Program-made: the position numbers and the translations under genes
The notes under the pieces: model-generated
Databases searched by the model: none
The model's input: the letters and a program-made list of their open reading frames with translations, nothing else
Told to the model about the DNA's origin: nothing
Shown: positions 48,082 through 59,334 of the stretch, piece by piece
Position numbering within the stretch: the first letter of the stretch is position 1
Layout of the letters: each line of letters starts with the position of its first letter
Source: Megascapheus bottae
Lineage: Eukaryota; Chordata; Mammalia; Rodentia; Geomyidae
Assembly: GCA_024803745.1 (NCBI GenBank)
Contig: JANJXV010000004.1
Location: 52,704,358-52,768,357, forward strand
Reading direction: 5' to 3'
Length of the DNA stretch: 64,000 nt

Positions 48082-48262
48082 AGGCTGGGAGTGGTATGAG
48101 TGGTTGCCTAGCATGCACAAAGACCCAGTTTGATTCCTCAGTACCACATACATAGAAAAGGCTAGAAGTGCTGCTGTGGCTCGAGTGGTAGAGCTCTAGC
48201 CTGAGAAAGCTCAAGAACAGCATTCAGGCCCTGAGTTCAAGCCCCCTCCCCCAAAAAAAGAA
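48082..48262 (+). repeat. IDL-Geo SINE
   Basis: ID-like half 'ggttgcctagcatgcacaaa', 'gtttgattcctcagtaccac', linker, Geo 'gctgctgtggctcgagtggt' to 'gagttcaagccccctccccc'. Tail passes into GGAA repeats. Confidence 0.94.
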
Positions 48263-48356
48263 AGAGGAAGGAAGGAAGGAAGGAAGGAAGGAAGGAAGGA
48301 AGGAAGGAAGGAAGGAAGAGAGGATGGAAGGAAGGAAAGAAAGAAGGAAAAGAAGG
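48263..48356 (+). repeat. (GGAA)n microsatellite
   Basis: GGAA units with a few interruptions at the SINE A tail. Confidence 0.97.
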
Positions 48357-48973
48357 GTGCATAACTTTGTAAAAAGTCCTGTTGGCTATTTCAAGATCTT
48401 CATATCATGAGAAGTTTAATACTCATCCCAGATTAAACACATCATATGTTTGCTGGCAAAATGGATACAGGGGGAAATACCAATGTTGCCTGTATATGCA
48501 AGACTATAGCCCTTTTCCTGTTCATAAAATTCAATAATGAACATAAATAATTCTATTCTACATCTTCTCTGTGAATGTTTTCACATCTGTAGATTTTTAT
48601 GTAACAATGGAACTATCTTATTTACTTGTCTAGGCTAGAGAGTCTGTTTAGCATTCTATAGTGTTCACTGTTTCTGACTAGAAACAAAGATTTGGGCAAT
48701 AATTTTACGATCAACATGTGCCCTTAAATCTTAACTCTAAAGCCAGATGAAAGTTACTGGATTTAATATGAACAAAGCATCCAATCTGTTGAAATAATGT
48801 GAGAAAATCATTCATGGAGTGAAATTCTGACTAGAAACTATAGACAATACAGGTGTACTTTCAAATCAATTATTCCAAGATATCTATTGAGTGCTTGGGA
48901 TTTTTTAGTAGATAGTGGGGAAAGTGATAAGAATATGAAATGAACTCTTCCTGCTTTTGAGAAACCAGTCATG
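48357..48973. other. No recognised feature
   Basis: Unique sequence. Confidence 0.45.
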
Positions 48974-49275
48974 GACAGGGCAATGGTAGCTCACTCCTAT
49001 TATACTAGCTACTCAGAAGGTAAAGATGACAAAATTCATGGTGTGAGGCTACCAGGACAAAATTGTTTGAAAAAAATCCTCATCTTTGTAATAGTATGTA
49101 CCTGTTATCCCACCTACAGCAGGAAGGATAAACTGGAGGATTGTGGTCCAAGATAACCTGAACAAAAAACAATCCATGTCAAAAATAACCAGGACAAAAG
49201 AGCTGTCAATGTTACTCAAGTAGGAGTGTATCTCTCTAGCAAGAGAAAAGGCCAGAGTTCAGACTGTAGTACACA
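48974..49275 (+). repeat. Two degenerate B1/Geo-type SINE pieces
   Basis: First head 'gtagctcactcctattatac tagctactcag' to about 49070; second head 'gtacctgttatcccacctac', 'ggaggattgtggtccaagat', with Geo traces ('gagttcagactgtag'). Highly diverged. Confidence 0.65.
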
Positions 49276-50870
49276 AAAAAAATAAAAAGGAAAAGGAAAG
49301 TGGCTGCGGCAGAAGTGGCTGCAAAAGAAGAGGAGGGAGAGGAAGAAAGAAGAAAGAGGAGGAGGAAAAAGTGACATAATTGTAAAAACAGAAAGATCTT
49401 AGAAATGAGAGACAATAACTTCACAGTTTTTATCAGGGCTGTATTCAGTACCTGGTTCTAAATCTTAGTAGCAGCCATCACATTCACTGCCCGAAAATCC
49501 AGGTTATTCAGATAGGTTTTCCTAAAGAGATATTTCAAAACTGTAAAAATCTAAGACTGCTTTCCTTCTCAGAATATATTTACATAACTTCCCTTTCAGA
49601 GTACTCACCATACTCAATATAGTTTTGGGGAATATCATGGGAAGTTTAGCCTTCAGTCTTATTAACTTTACCCATTACAGTTGGCAGGATTTAGAATGGA
49701 TTCCAGGAATTTGAAAGAAACCTTCTTCACTGTTCCTTCTTCATTTTCTTTCCCTAAGTTCCTTCTGCCAAATAATTGCCCATCATCAATGGTATTTGAT
49801 AACACTACAATTACATTGCAAGGTACTACTTGGAAAGGCAAAGTAGAAAAAGGATTCCTACCCCAAATGCAGACACAACTACCAGATGAAAGTTTGAATG
49901 ACATTTCTATTGTTTCATTACAATGAAGTACACTTAAAATAGCACATTTCAACACATGGAGCATGGCATGGTTCAGGTTTTTCTGACGAAGAATGACTGC
50001 TTTCTCTCTGTCAGTGCCAGTAACAATGTCACATACACAGTTTATAATTTACTCAGCCCAACAGCTTTCAAATGGCACAGTTTTAGCTACCATTTTTTTG
50101 TAATCTAAAGGAATCAAACTTCACATGTAAAATAAGACATTATTCATATTTATATTAGGCTACTTCAAATTTACATAATTCAAATTCACGTACTATATAA
50201 CTTAAGTTGCATTTACTGTCTAAATCACCATCAGTTACTTTAAGCTATCATGCCACAGCAACACTAAAACTTTGCAAACTCTGAACTTTAGAGTTATAAT
50301 GTGTAGCTTATAATCATATGGCCCCGAAAGTACATAAAACATTTTCTTCCATTTTATCTCATTTTAACACTATAGTCACTGTATTCAATGTGTAGAAGAG
50401 TTAAAATACATTCTCATTTCAATACATCGAGGCTCGCCATGTTTCATTTGAGCAAATAATGGAGACAGGACCAAAACTCAAGAGTTTCTGATTTTCAACC
50501 TGGGTGAGGAAGTGAACAATTGGCTAGTAGGTGAGCAACAGCTACCATGATCATTGAAAGAGCACTCTAGAAGACACAGATCTGGAAGGTTTTACAAAAA
50601 GAATTAAAAATTAGTGTGAGAGTGAACTTATTCTTTTAGAGGATTGCGCAGAAGTATAAAAGGGCACGTCTTAGCTCAGAGGAGTTGTATATTCCAGAGC
50701 AAGAACAAGCTACACAGAGTAGAGGGCTGAGGAGAGAGAATGTAATAGCTAAAAGACCTTCAAGGAAGACTATCATGACAGCACTTCAAAGGAATTCCAA
50801 AGGGAGATATAACAGCAGCAAAGATATCTTCAGCAGCAAATAGCCAGCCCTCTCAGTAAGAAGGTCTATT
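49276..50870. other. Unique DNA; purine-rich tract and a TATA-like site
   Basis: 49280-49375 is GGAA/AGG-rich. 50655-50668 reads 'agtataaaagggca', a good TATA-box match, but nothing else supports a promoter. Confidence 0.4.
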
Positions 50871-51095
50871 CTGGGCACCAGTGGCTCACCCTGTAATTCT
50901 AGCTACTCAGGAGGCTGAGATCTGAGGACTGCAGTTCACAGCCAGCCTAGGCAGAAAGGTCATCATGAAACTCTTCTCTCCAATTAACCACTCACAATCA
51001 GGAAGTGGAGCTGTAGCAAAATGCTAGTATTTCAGGAAAAAATACTCAGGAACAGAGCCTAAGCCCTGAATTCAATCCCCTCAACCAACACAACA
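50871..51095 (+). repeat. SINE, B1-headed with Geo right half
   Basis: 'ctactcaggaggctgagatc', 'gaaactcttctctccaatta', then a diverged Geo half ('gtggagctgtagcaaaatgc', 'ctgaattcaatcccctcaac'). Confidence 0.9.
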
Positions 51096-51233
51096 TCAAA
51101 AAGTCTACATATTGTGTGGCTTGTATCCATGTATCATTGACATAGACCCCTGTACTTGGAACTAGAAGCCCAAAGTATGTCCAGATATTGTCTGGATCAG
51201 ACAAAAGAGTATATAAAGAATATGTATTCTTCG

Positions 51234-51560
51234 AAAGCCAAGTGCTGGTGGTTTATGTCTATAATTCTATCTACCTTGGCAGGCAGAGACCAGACATTTC
51301 ACAATTCAAAACATAGGTAAAAATGTCCATGACTCATATCTTCTTAACAGAAAACTATGGACATAGAGACCCATGTATCAATTTAGCTCAGTCAAGAAAT
51401 GCAAATTGGAGGATATCAGGCCAGGCTTACAAGCCAGCTCAGGCAAGGAGTGAAGTTCTACCCCCATAACTGGTGCCAAAAATGCTAGAAATGTGACTCA
51501 AACAGTAGAGCATTTGCATGTCAGGCATGAAGTCCTGAGTTCAAACCCTGAATGTATATT
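51234..51560 (+). repeat. B1-related SINE pieces, degenerate, with ID/Geo-like right half
   Basis: Head 'gtgctggtggtttatgtcta taattctatc', a middle with 'caagccagctcaggcaagga', and a right half 'gtgactcaaacagtagagca', 'gtcctgagttcaaaccctga'. Probably two overlapping insertions. Confidence 0.6.
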
Positions 51561-52549
51561 CATTTGGAAAAAGCATGTTGTTTACCTTCTAGAGCTTCAG
51601 TGTCCACATTTGAAGCATAATTACCCTCTTGCTTTGTTCACAGTAAACTGGATGGGCAGACAAGAAAACATTCTGAAAGAGATTCCTGGCAACTACACAT
51701 TGTTTTTACCAATATAAGGGGTAACCCAGGGAGATTTGAAGAGTGAAGCAAATTGCCAGTACTGGAAGAGGCCTGTGTTAGGGTAGTGGCCTATGCTAAG
51801 AGGAAGAGGAAAGAGAAAAAAGTAAAGGGAGAGAGAGCTGGAGGGAGAGGTAGGTGGAGGGGTAAGGAGGAGGAGGAGGTCATCCCCATTTTGCTTGTAT
51901 TCCTGATAAGTTTTCCGATGCATGATTCTTTCAGTCAAGAAATTTGTACGTGATTGTTGCAAAAGTCACACAAAATGGCCCAGGAAGGAATTAAAGTAGG
52001 ACTGAACATTTCTCCTCTTCCTCCAAGCACCTCACTGCCTATCCCAAATACACACATTCCCCAGAATAAGCACTTTTACCAGTTTCATGTGCTTGTTTCC
52101 TTAGGCCAAATATCTACCACAGCAAATATATAATGGTAAAGGGACAAAACACAATTGTCCCTCTCTTGTCTTACATGACCAGTGACACACATTCTTTACC
52201 CCGATCTTCACTGTTGTCTCTCTGTGTTGCATAAGATAAGTGTTGATGTGGACTAGACTATCCCTCTATGCCTTGACTGATTTGCTCAGGTACAACTAGG
52301 GGTCTCCATTGTCTGGATGTCACTTTACATTTCTGACAAAGCTTGCTGTCTTCAGTCTGATTAGAGTCCATATTTAGCCCACCCCGGGGGATGCAACCCT
52401 TTCCCCCCACCAGCAAGGGCATGGCAGAGCCAGAGGAACCTGGCCAACTCAGGACTGCTGCCCTGCAAATCAGGCCTAAGCAGTTTAGTGTGGAAAGCAG
52501 GTCTTCCCAGAGAGAGTGTGAGCTCCCTCTGCCAGGGGTGTGTTCAATC
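51561..52549. other. Unassigned; C/G-richer block at 52380-52540
   Basis: 51785-51885 is purine-rich. The block just before the 20-bp array is richer in C and G and may belong with it. No gene recognised. Confidence 0.4.
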
Positions 52550-52550
52550 C

Positions 52551-52863
52551 TGATTTATAAATCACTTCCTGGAGATCCAGGTGCAAAATCCAGGTTTATA
52601 AATCAAGTCTTTTTATTTAGGATTTATTGGCAAGATTTAAAAATCTGTTTCAGGACTTGTAAATCTCTATTAGGATTTGTAAACCCATTTAAGGATATGG
52701 AAATTAATTTTTGGGGTTATAAAACACTAAAAACCATTTGGCTACAACCACCGTTAAAAAGAATAGGGACTTATAAATCAAAAGCAGGCTACTAAGGTTT
52801 GCTTGCAGGGTCCATAAATTAAACTCCAGGTTTATAACTCCAGGTGAGTATGGAATTATAAAG
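52551..52863. repeat. Degenerate ~20-bp tandem array, family unknown
   Basis: From 52551 to about 52730 the sequence falls into 20-base steps whose common wording is roughly YAGGAYTTGTAAATC plus five T-rich bases; clear units begin at 52591, 52631, 52651, 52671, 52691 and 52711. After a gap, related units return at 52763, 52806, 52826 and 52848. I do not recognise a named family. An open frame spans it but its translation has no recognisable motif. Confidence 0.7.
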
Positions 52864-53106
52864 CCAACTTGTGAATCATCAAAAAAAAGCATAAAATTTT
52901 GGTTCTACTTTAAAACATTTCAGAGCAGTCTCACTAGTGATACTTGATTGATATGCTAAGTATTTTAAAGTAATGGTAATAATCTATTTGCATTTGATTG
53001 ATGGAATCAAAGGGTTTTTCCCTGGAAACCCCATAAAGTTAAGTGGTCTTTGTTTCTGTTTGGTCTATACTGAGAAAGCTTAGGAAGTCTAAGACTATAG
53101 ACCAGA

Positions 53107-53600
53107 TGTGATGGTTTTCTACGTCAACTTGACTGGACTAAGGAATGCCTTAATCGCTGGTAAAACATTATTTCTGGGTCTGTGAAGAATGCTTCTAGAA
53201 AAAGTTAGCAAACAAATCAATAGATAAGTAAAATAAACCCTTCCGTTATTCTGTTGATGGATGACAGCTTTTTGAGCTGAGGCCATCCCAAAAGAATGCC
53301 CTAACCTTAGACGTGTGAGCTCCATGTTCTCATGTCTTCAAACTCAAACTTATATCAGCATTTTCTCACCTCTGATCTTCAAGCTCTGGACTGAATTATA
53401 TGCTAGACACTTTTCTGATTCATAAACAGTATATCATTAATATGTTCAGCCTCCATAAGCTCAGGAGATAATTCTCATAATAAATCTAAATACCCGCCTA
53501 TATATTACCAATTGATTCATCTGCCTACATGCCTATCCACCTAGCCATCTACTACCTTCGATCGTACTGATTCTATTTCTTTGAAGAATTCTAATAGATT
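53107..53600 (+). mobile_element. MLT2-like ERVL LTR
   Basis: Starts TGTGATGGTTTTCTACGTCA then 'acttgactggactaaggaat'; includes 'ggtaaaacattatttctggg' and 'cagcctccataagctcagga'; ends 'ctgattctatttctttgaag aattctaatag'. The order fits MLT2-type LTRs. A solo LTR, diverged. Confidence 0.85.
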
Positions 53601-55731
53601 AGCCATAGCCTGGTAAGAAATGCACTGCATTCATTCTACAACTGTAAACTTGGAAGTATTTAATAAACGTCCATAGTATAAGCCAAACCTCAACACTTAG
53701 ACTTATTTAGATTTCACTAAATTTATACTTTCTGAGTAAAAAGTATTGCTCAAGTAATATGGTCACAGCCACCAAAATTATTAATTTAGAACTATGATTA
53801 TCAGCCAAAATTTGCCTCTGGAAGCCATTTAGCAATGTTTGATTATATTTCTTGTTGCCCTTACTGGGCAAGTACTTCTAGCATCTAATGAATGCAGGCT
53901 AGAGAGGCTGCCAATCCTTCAGTGTACTGTTCAGACACCTACAACCAACAAGTACCTGGCCTGAATATCAGCAGTATAAAAGGGAAATGCTCAGAATTAA
54001 AGAAATTATTAATATAAGCCAATATAGAAGAAACCCATCAAGACTCTTCATCTCTGACTCCAGCCATTATGACATTCAGAACAACTCTGAAACTCTTACT
54101 TATTTATTTAAAGAACAATACATTCTAATTTCATAATATTGCAAATATAATAGATTGCATTACAAATATGCTTAGCTACTTCAAGTATGTGCTACATCTG
54201 ATCAACAGGTCAGCTGTAGAAACTGAAGTTTCAGCAGTTGGTGAAATTATATTATTTGACTGTAGAGACCCGTTCATTTTATTTGAAAACAAGCATGTGG
54301 GTTAGAAAGGGAATGCAAGGCATGAATTCTTTCCAGCTTTGTTCAACAGTATATAAAGCAACCCCATGTAGTGAACTCCTAGAGAGTCTGAGACCCTTTT
54401 GATTATATGGTTTTTGGAATAAAATAAAACAACTCCCATGTTCTTTTATTCTGACCTGAAAATGATTTCTAAATGATCACCTTGGGTGTTCTTTTCCTCT
54501 ACTTATTGCTGTGTTCTTCCATTTGAATTACTGCACAGCATCACCTCAGAAACCAGCTGAATATTGGCCGATTGTAAGAAGACAGTCTCATATTGTGATT
54601 ATAGTAGCTCTCCCCTAGACTTGCTCTATTTGTGGATTCAGCCATTATAAGAATCCTAAAGACAGAGACAGAATTCGACAGTCAAATGGTGCATTTGAAG
54701 CCCATGGTGAAGTACATTGTGTAAATGCAAATGAAGAGAAATATGGTATTGTAAGAGCTCAGCCACTTGTGCAATTAGGAAGGAAATCAAGACTGTAGAG
54801 TAGAGCATCCAGCTGAGCACTCAATTATGCGCATAAAAAGTTTAAGGAAACTTAGAGTGGTGAGTCAGATATCTGAAGACTTTAAATCCAAAATACCTGA
54901 GATGCAGCCTGTAGAACTATAATCATACTCCACCTCACCTCTGCATTTTCCATTGTCCATGTATACAATATTCTCCTGGGTTGGTGTTTTGTGCTATTTC
55001 ATTAAACAAATAGGAAGTTCCAAACTCATTTTTCTCACCACAGAGACCATAGCATAAAATGGAAATGAGCAAGGATAGGGGCTTCTGTTAGGTCATTTGG
55101 GCTGCTCATAAGAGCTTCATATGGAAATAAATACAAGTGGTAAGGGAATCAGGAAAATATCAAATTTAATGGAATTTCATCATTCTATATGAAGTAACAC
55201 TAAACAAACATAAAATCTGGTTATTATAGCAGTGAGACCTCATTTTCTATTAACTTATTATCTTATCAATGAGTACATGAGAGTAGAGGATATGTTACAA
55301 ATCACCCTACAAAAATAAAGTAAAATAACTTGTTATCAGATGTATTCTTCTCTCTGTGTTCCCATGTCCTTACAATGAACTTCCTCTGCTACCCTGGAAG
55401 AGCCATGTGGACCAGCTACAGCCCCCATGGTAACACATGGCCCATATCCATAGTCTTTTTAAGACTCGTTTTCCCTACAATCATACCTGCTATGATTTTT
55501 AATATATACCTTTCAATTCTACCATTCATCCAGAAAATAATCATTGAAACAGTAAGTCATTGTGAACCTGGGTTTTCAGGGGCCTCATCAGGTGATGGAA
55601 TACAAAAATGAGTAAGTCCTTATAATACTGAGACACTCCCATCCTAGCAGAAAAGACAAAGCAGCCCATGTGCAGATAAATGTGATTTCAATATGACAAA
55701 GACATAGCCTATAAAGTAAAAAGCCTACAGA
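53601..55731. other. Unique AT-rich DNA, no gene recognised
   Basis: No supported gene or repeat. Confidence 0.45.
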
Positions 55732-55905
55732 GGGCCCCGGAGTTTGAGCTAGTTGTAGAACGCTTGCCTAGCCAGCACAAAGTCCTGGGTTTGATTCCTC
55801 ACATACATTGAAAAAGTGGGAAATGGTGTTGTGGTTCAAGTGGCAGAGCTCTAGCCTTGAGCTAGATCAGCACTCAGGGCCTGAATTCAAGCCCAGAATC
55901 AGGAA
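55732..55905 (+). repeat. IDL-Geo SINE
   Basis: 'acgcttgcctagccagcaca', 'gtcctgggtttgattcctca', Geo 'ggtgttgtggttcaagtggc', 'ctgaattcaagcccagaatc'. Slightly shortened in the linker. Confidence 0.92.
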
Positions 55906-56250
55906 ATGGTCTAATGTCCAAAATATACAGAGAGCTTACAAAACTAAATCCTTAAGGAATCAACAACCCAATCAATAAATGGGCTAATGAGGTAAAGAAT
56001 GAATCCTCAGAAGAAGAAAAATGGCCAACAGACAACAAAGAAATTCTCAGTATCTCTGGCCATAAGAGAAATGCAAGTCCAAACAACATTGTAATTCCAC
56101 CTCACTCCAGTTACAAGGGCCATCATCATCATCAAGAATATAAACAATAACAAGTGCTGGCAAGGATATAGGCAAAAATGAACTCTAATATACTGTTGGT
56201 GGGAATGTAAGCTTTTTAAACCACTCTGTACAGCATTATGGTAGTTCATC
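55906..56250 (+). mobile_element. Old L1 ORF2 C-terminal part (part 1, split by SINE)
   Basis: 'caataaatgggctaatgagg', 'aatggccaacagacaacaaa', 'ccacctcactccagttacaa', 'ctgttggtgggaatgtaagc' track the end of ORF2. Frames are broken. Interrupted cleanly by an IDL-Geo copy. Confidence 0.88.
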
Positions 56251-56268
56251 AAGAAATTAAACATATAG

Positions 56269-56463
56269 GGACTGGGAGTTTAGCCTAGTGGTAAAGTGCT
56301 TGCCTAGCATGCACGAAGACCCGGGTTCGATTCATCGGTACCACATACATAGAAAAAAGCCGGAAGTGGTGCTGAGGCTCAAGTGGTAGAGCTCTAGCCT
56401 TGAGAAAGTCCAAGGACAGTGCTCAGGCCCTGAGCTCAAGCCCAGGACTAGCAAAAAAAAAAA
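56269..56463 (+). repeat. IDL-Geo SINE, 18-bp TSD
   Basis: Best-preserved copy. ID-like half: 'gtttagcctagtggtaaagt' (A box) and 'gacccgggttcgattcatcg' (B box). Linker 'acatagaaaaaagccggaag'. Geo half: 'ggctcaagtggtagagctct' and 'ccctgagctcaagcccagga', then an A tail. AAGAAATTAAACATATAG is exactly duplicated at 56251-56268 and 56464-56481, within L1 ORF2. Confidence 0.98.
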
Positions 56464-56481
56464 AAGAAATTAAACATATAG

Positions 56482-57118
56482 CTATTGTATGCTACAACAA
56501 TTCCATGCCTGAGCATTTATCCAAAAAATTACAAAGGTGCCAGCACAACCAGGTTCAGTGCAACACAATTTACCATTGCCAAGGTATGAAAGCAGTCTAG
56601 ATGCTCCTCAATAGACAAATTGATCAAAATTATATGGTATCTACACACAATAAAATTTTACTGATCCCTTAGGAAGAATGATATTGCATCATTTGCAAAT
56701 AAATGGAAGAACCTGGAAAAAGTATGCAAAGTGAAGTAAGACAGGCCCTGAGAGATGAAGATCCCATGTTTCTTCTTGTGTATGGAAGCATGAAAATAAA
56801 TACGTCATATAAATGCAAGTGAATACAACTGTATTAACTAAGGTAGATCTGATAAAGAATTCAAGTAGTGAAATTCTTTAGAAAGTCAAAGATCAATGAA
56901 ATGGGTAGTTGAAAGAGCTGGGGCCAAGGAAACAGAGGTAGATGAATGAAGAGAAAAAGAAGAGGAGAATGAAGTCAATAATCCAATGCATAGCTTACAA
57001 AATTCAGAAAAATGAAAAAGGAGTTGGTGTGACAATATTGAAAGGGATGATACTGATTCAGTGTATTCAAAAACTACCCTATTTAATGACATCTTCATAA
57101 AACTACTTAAAGATAGTG
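56482..57118 (+). mobile_element. Old L1 ORF2 end and lineage-B 3' UTR (part 2)
   Basis: Resumes ORF2 ('acaattccatgcctgagcat', 'caccattgccaaggtatga'-like, 'tggaagaacctggaaaaagt'), then a 3' UTR ending 'gggatgatactgattcagtg' and 'ataaaactacttaaa'. This 3' UTR is the long-form parent of the scraps at 15058, 17420 and 35885. Confidence 0.8.
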
Positions 57119-57213
57119 ATGAAGGAGGAGGAGGAGGCAGGGTATGAGGACTACGATAACGATGACAACAACGGTAGAAGAAGAGGAAAGAAGTGAGATC
57201 CTCAAGAAGTGGA

Positions 57214-57442
57214 AGTAGCCGTGCATTGTGCTGATAATGTTCCCTATTCTGGAGGTTGAATCGGATAGAGGTCCTAAGCTAGCTCAGGCAGGAAATTCCA
57301 TGAGACTCTTATTTCCAATTAAACACCAGAAATGCCAGAAGTAGAGCTGTGGCTCAAGTGCTATAGAGATAGCTTTGAGCAGAAAAGGCTAAGGGACAGT
57401 ACCCAGACCTTGTGTTCAAGCCCCAAGACCAGCACAAAAAGC
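57214..57442 (+). repeat. SINE, B1-headed with Geo right half
   Basis: Diverged head 'attctggaggttgaatcgga', linker 'gagactcttatttccaatta', Geo 'gagctgtggctcaagtgcta', 'gtgttcaagccccaagacca'. Confidence 0.88.
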
Positions 57443-58439
57443 AAATATATAAAATAAGTGATTGTGTTTAAGTGAATATTAAAGATAAGTAGTGTAGATG
57501 AAGAAGCCAAGCAGAGAAGTGGGAGGAAGAATATTTTACATAGGGAAATAAAAGGTCAGTCACAGATTAATAAGGAGGTCAGTGTCCAAAGTATTATAAA
57601 TTTACCTAACTAAAGAAATGAGTTTTCCACTAGGAGGGAGAGCTAGGGTAGAATAATAATATTATTTTAGGGAATAAAGGTGGCATCAGAATCTCCAGGG
57701 GAGATTTATTAAATCATATGCAGTGTTATTAACTTCGTAGTTCAAGTTAAGTGAGCCCTGGGTCTACATGTTTAATCAAATATTACTGTAGCCCTTCCCC
57801 CTTTTTATCTGTAAGATAGATTCCAACATCCACTATAGATGCTTTAAAAACATAGTACCAATTCCAATATGTACCCCAATATGTGGTTTCCTATACTAAC
57901 ATACCTGTACTGAAGTTAACTTACAAATTAGGGACAGTGAGAGGTTAACAAAAACAACAATAATAATGTAGAAGAATTAGCATCATAGTTTGTAAAATAA
58001 AAATTATCTGAATGTTCTTTCTCTCTCAAAAGTTAATGGCACTTTTGTTGGAGATATGGTTCAGGTCCAAGAGCACCATCCAATAAGCAAAAGCAAATAA
58101 CAGAGCCTGAGTTCAAGTCCCAGTCTTGGTTGAAAGAAAAATTGTTAATGGCACTGTTTCATTTTCTATGATGATATAAGATAGCTTAGGTGGTGAGATA
58201 CATGGTGTAGGTGTTCTGACATAACATTAGACTATTAAAAGAATTACTTGTACACAAGTACTCTGTGTTGTCACAATAGTGGATCTGCTAGTACCTGACT
58301 GACAGGTAGATGAGGTATTCAGCACTGATATGCAGAACAACAGGATGATTCACTTCCCCAGCAAGACAAAGCAGGATTTCGTCATGCTACTCTGAACTCA
58401 CAAATTGTTTATTCATAGAATTTTCTATTTAATGTTTGG
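57443..58439. other. Unique DNA with one ID-like trace
   Basis: 58040-58132 has tRNA-SINE wording ('ggagatatggttcaggtcca', 'gagcctgagttcaagtccca'), probably a degenerate ID or Geo piece. The rest is unassigned. Confidence 0.45.
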
Positions 58440-58828
58440 GGGCTGTGGTTGCCCATGGGAGACTGCTATACTCTGCCAAGGTCTGACTGCTATATTCTGG
58501 ATGATTCTGAGAATGGTCTAACATGAAGTTAACATTTAAGTTGATGGATTTCAAGTCAAGCCAGCTAACCTCCATAATTAAGGTAGACTTCACCCACAAC
58601 ATTTAAAGCCCACATAGAAGAATGACCTGAAGAGGGGGTTTTATAGCAGAAAATGGTAGACTTGCTGTAGCTCCACTCTGCCCTAGACCTCTAGGCTGCC
58701 AGTTTACACTGCAAGCCTTGAACAGGTCAACCACCATTGCCTATCTTGGGCCAACTCTTTAAGCAAAGTTTCTGTGTAACTACACATTCTACTGGATCTG
58801 TTTCTTTAAACAATCCTGACTAATACAT
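58440..58828 (+). mobile_element. MLT2-like ERVL LTR, 3' part
   Basis: 'tctggatgattctgagaatg', 'agttaacatttaagttgatg', 'gctaacctccataattaagg', ending 'ggatctgtttctttaaacaa tcctgactaatacatg', which is the MLT2-type terminus. The 5' start is not clear. Confidence 0.8.
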
Positions 58829-58838
58829 GTGCCCAGTC

Positions 58839-58853
58839 AAGAATTACAGAACT
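58839..58853 (+). repeat. TSD of RPS27 retrocopy, left
   Basis: AAGAATTACAGAACT, exactly repeated at 59517-59531. Confidence 0.93.
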
Positions 58854-59023
58854 GACCTTTCTGGCTGTGACAACTCCTCCGGAGAACACACCTCTTGCAA
58901 AAATCTCCTTTATCCCTCTCCTGAAGAGGAGAAGAGGAAACACCTGGTGCAGAGCCCTAATTCCTACTTCATGGATGTGAAGTGCCCAGGTTGCTATAAA
59001 ATCACCACAGTCTTTAGCCATGC

Positions 59024-59034
59024 ACAAACGGTAG
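59024..59034 (+). repeat. TSD of the nested L1, left
   Basis: ACAAACGGTAG; the right copy at 59335-59345 is ACAAACAGTAG (one G/A change). Both come from the RPS27 coding sequence. Confidence 0.85.
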
Positions 59035-59334
59035 TTTTTTTTCTTTCCCATATATTTTTATTGTAATTAATAGAAGGTTTACATTATATTCACCAGCTAG
59101 AAGGTGCATTACTTCACAAACATTGATACCCTTTCTCATGTCTCATCCCCCCAGTCCCTCATCTTGTTTTCCCCCCTCCCTTATCCTATTTCAAATAACC
59201 AAATAAGCATATATAAAATATATCAGATAACAAGGTGAAATACTGTAACAATATGAGATAACCAAGGGACAGCAAAAGAGATGAGAGATAACATAGTACA
59301 GTAAGGACAACAATCACTCATTATATGGCTTTTG
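59035..59334 (-). mobile_element. L1 3' UTR, lineage A, inserted in the RPS27 pseudogene
   Basis: Reverse complement of the 3' UTR at 2690-2985: plus-strand 'tatttttattgtaattaata', 'ctcatcttgttttcccccct', 'atatcagataacaaggtgaa', 'ccaagggacagcaaaagaga', ending 'cattatatggcttttg'. The T run at the left is the tail. Only about 300 bp of the element was copied. Confidence 0.95.

Noticed and set aside
52391..52795. 134-codon open frame on the plus strand
   Set aside because: Covers the 20-bp-period array and a non-repetitive upstream part with no recognisable domain; the frame is not kept by the repeat unit (20 is not a multiple of 3).
52551..52863. CRISPR-like repeat array
   Set aside because: Mammalian DNA; units are degenerate and contiguous at 20-base steps, without unique spacers between exact repeats.
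56281..56345. tRNA gene suggested by A and B boxes
   Set aside because: The boxes belong to the ID-like half of an IDL-Geo SINE with TSDs; no cloverleaf gene is present. The same applies to other SINEs in the window.
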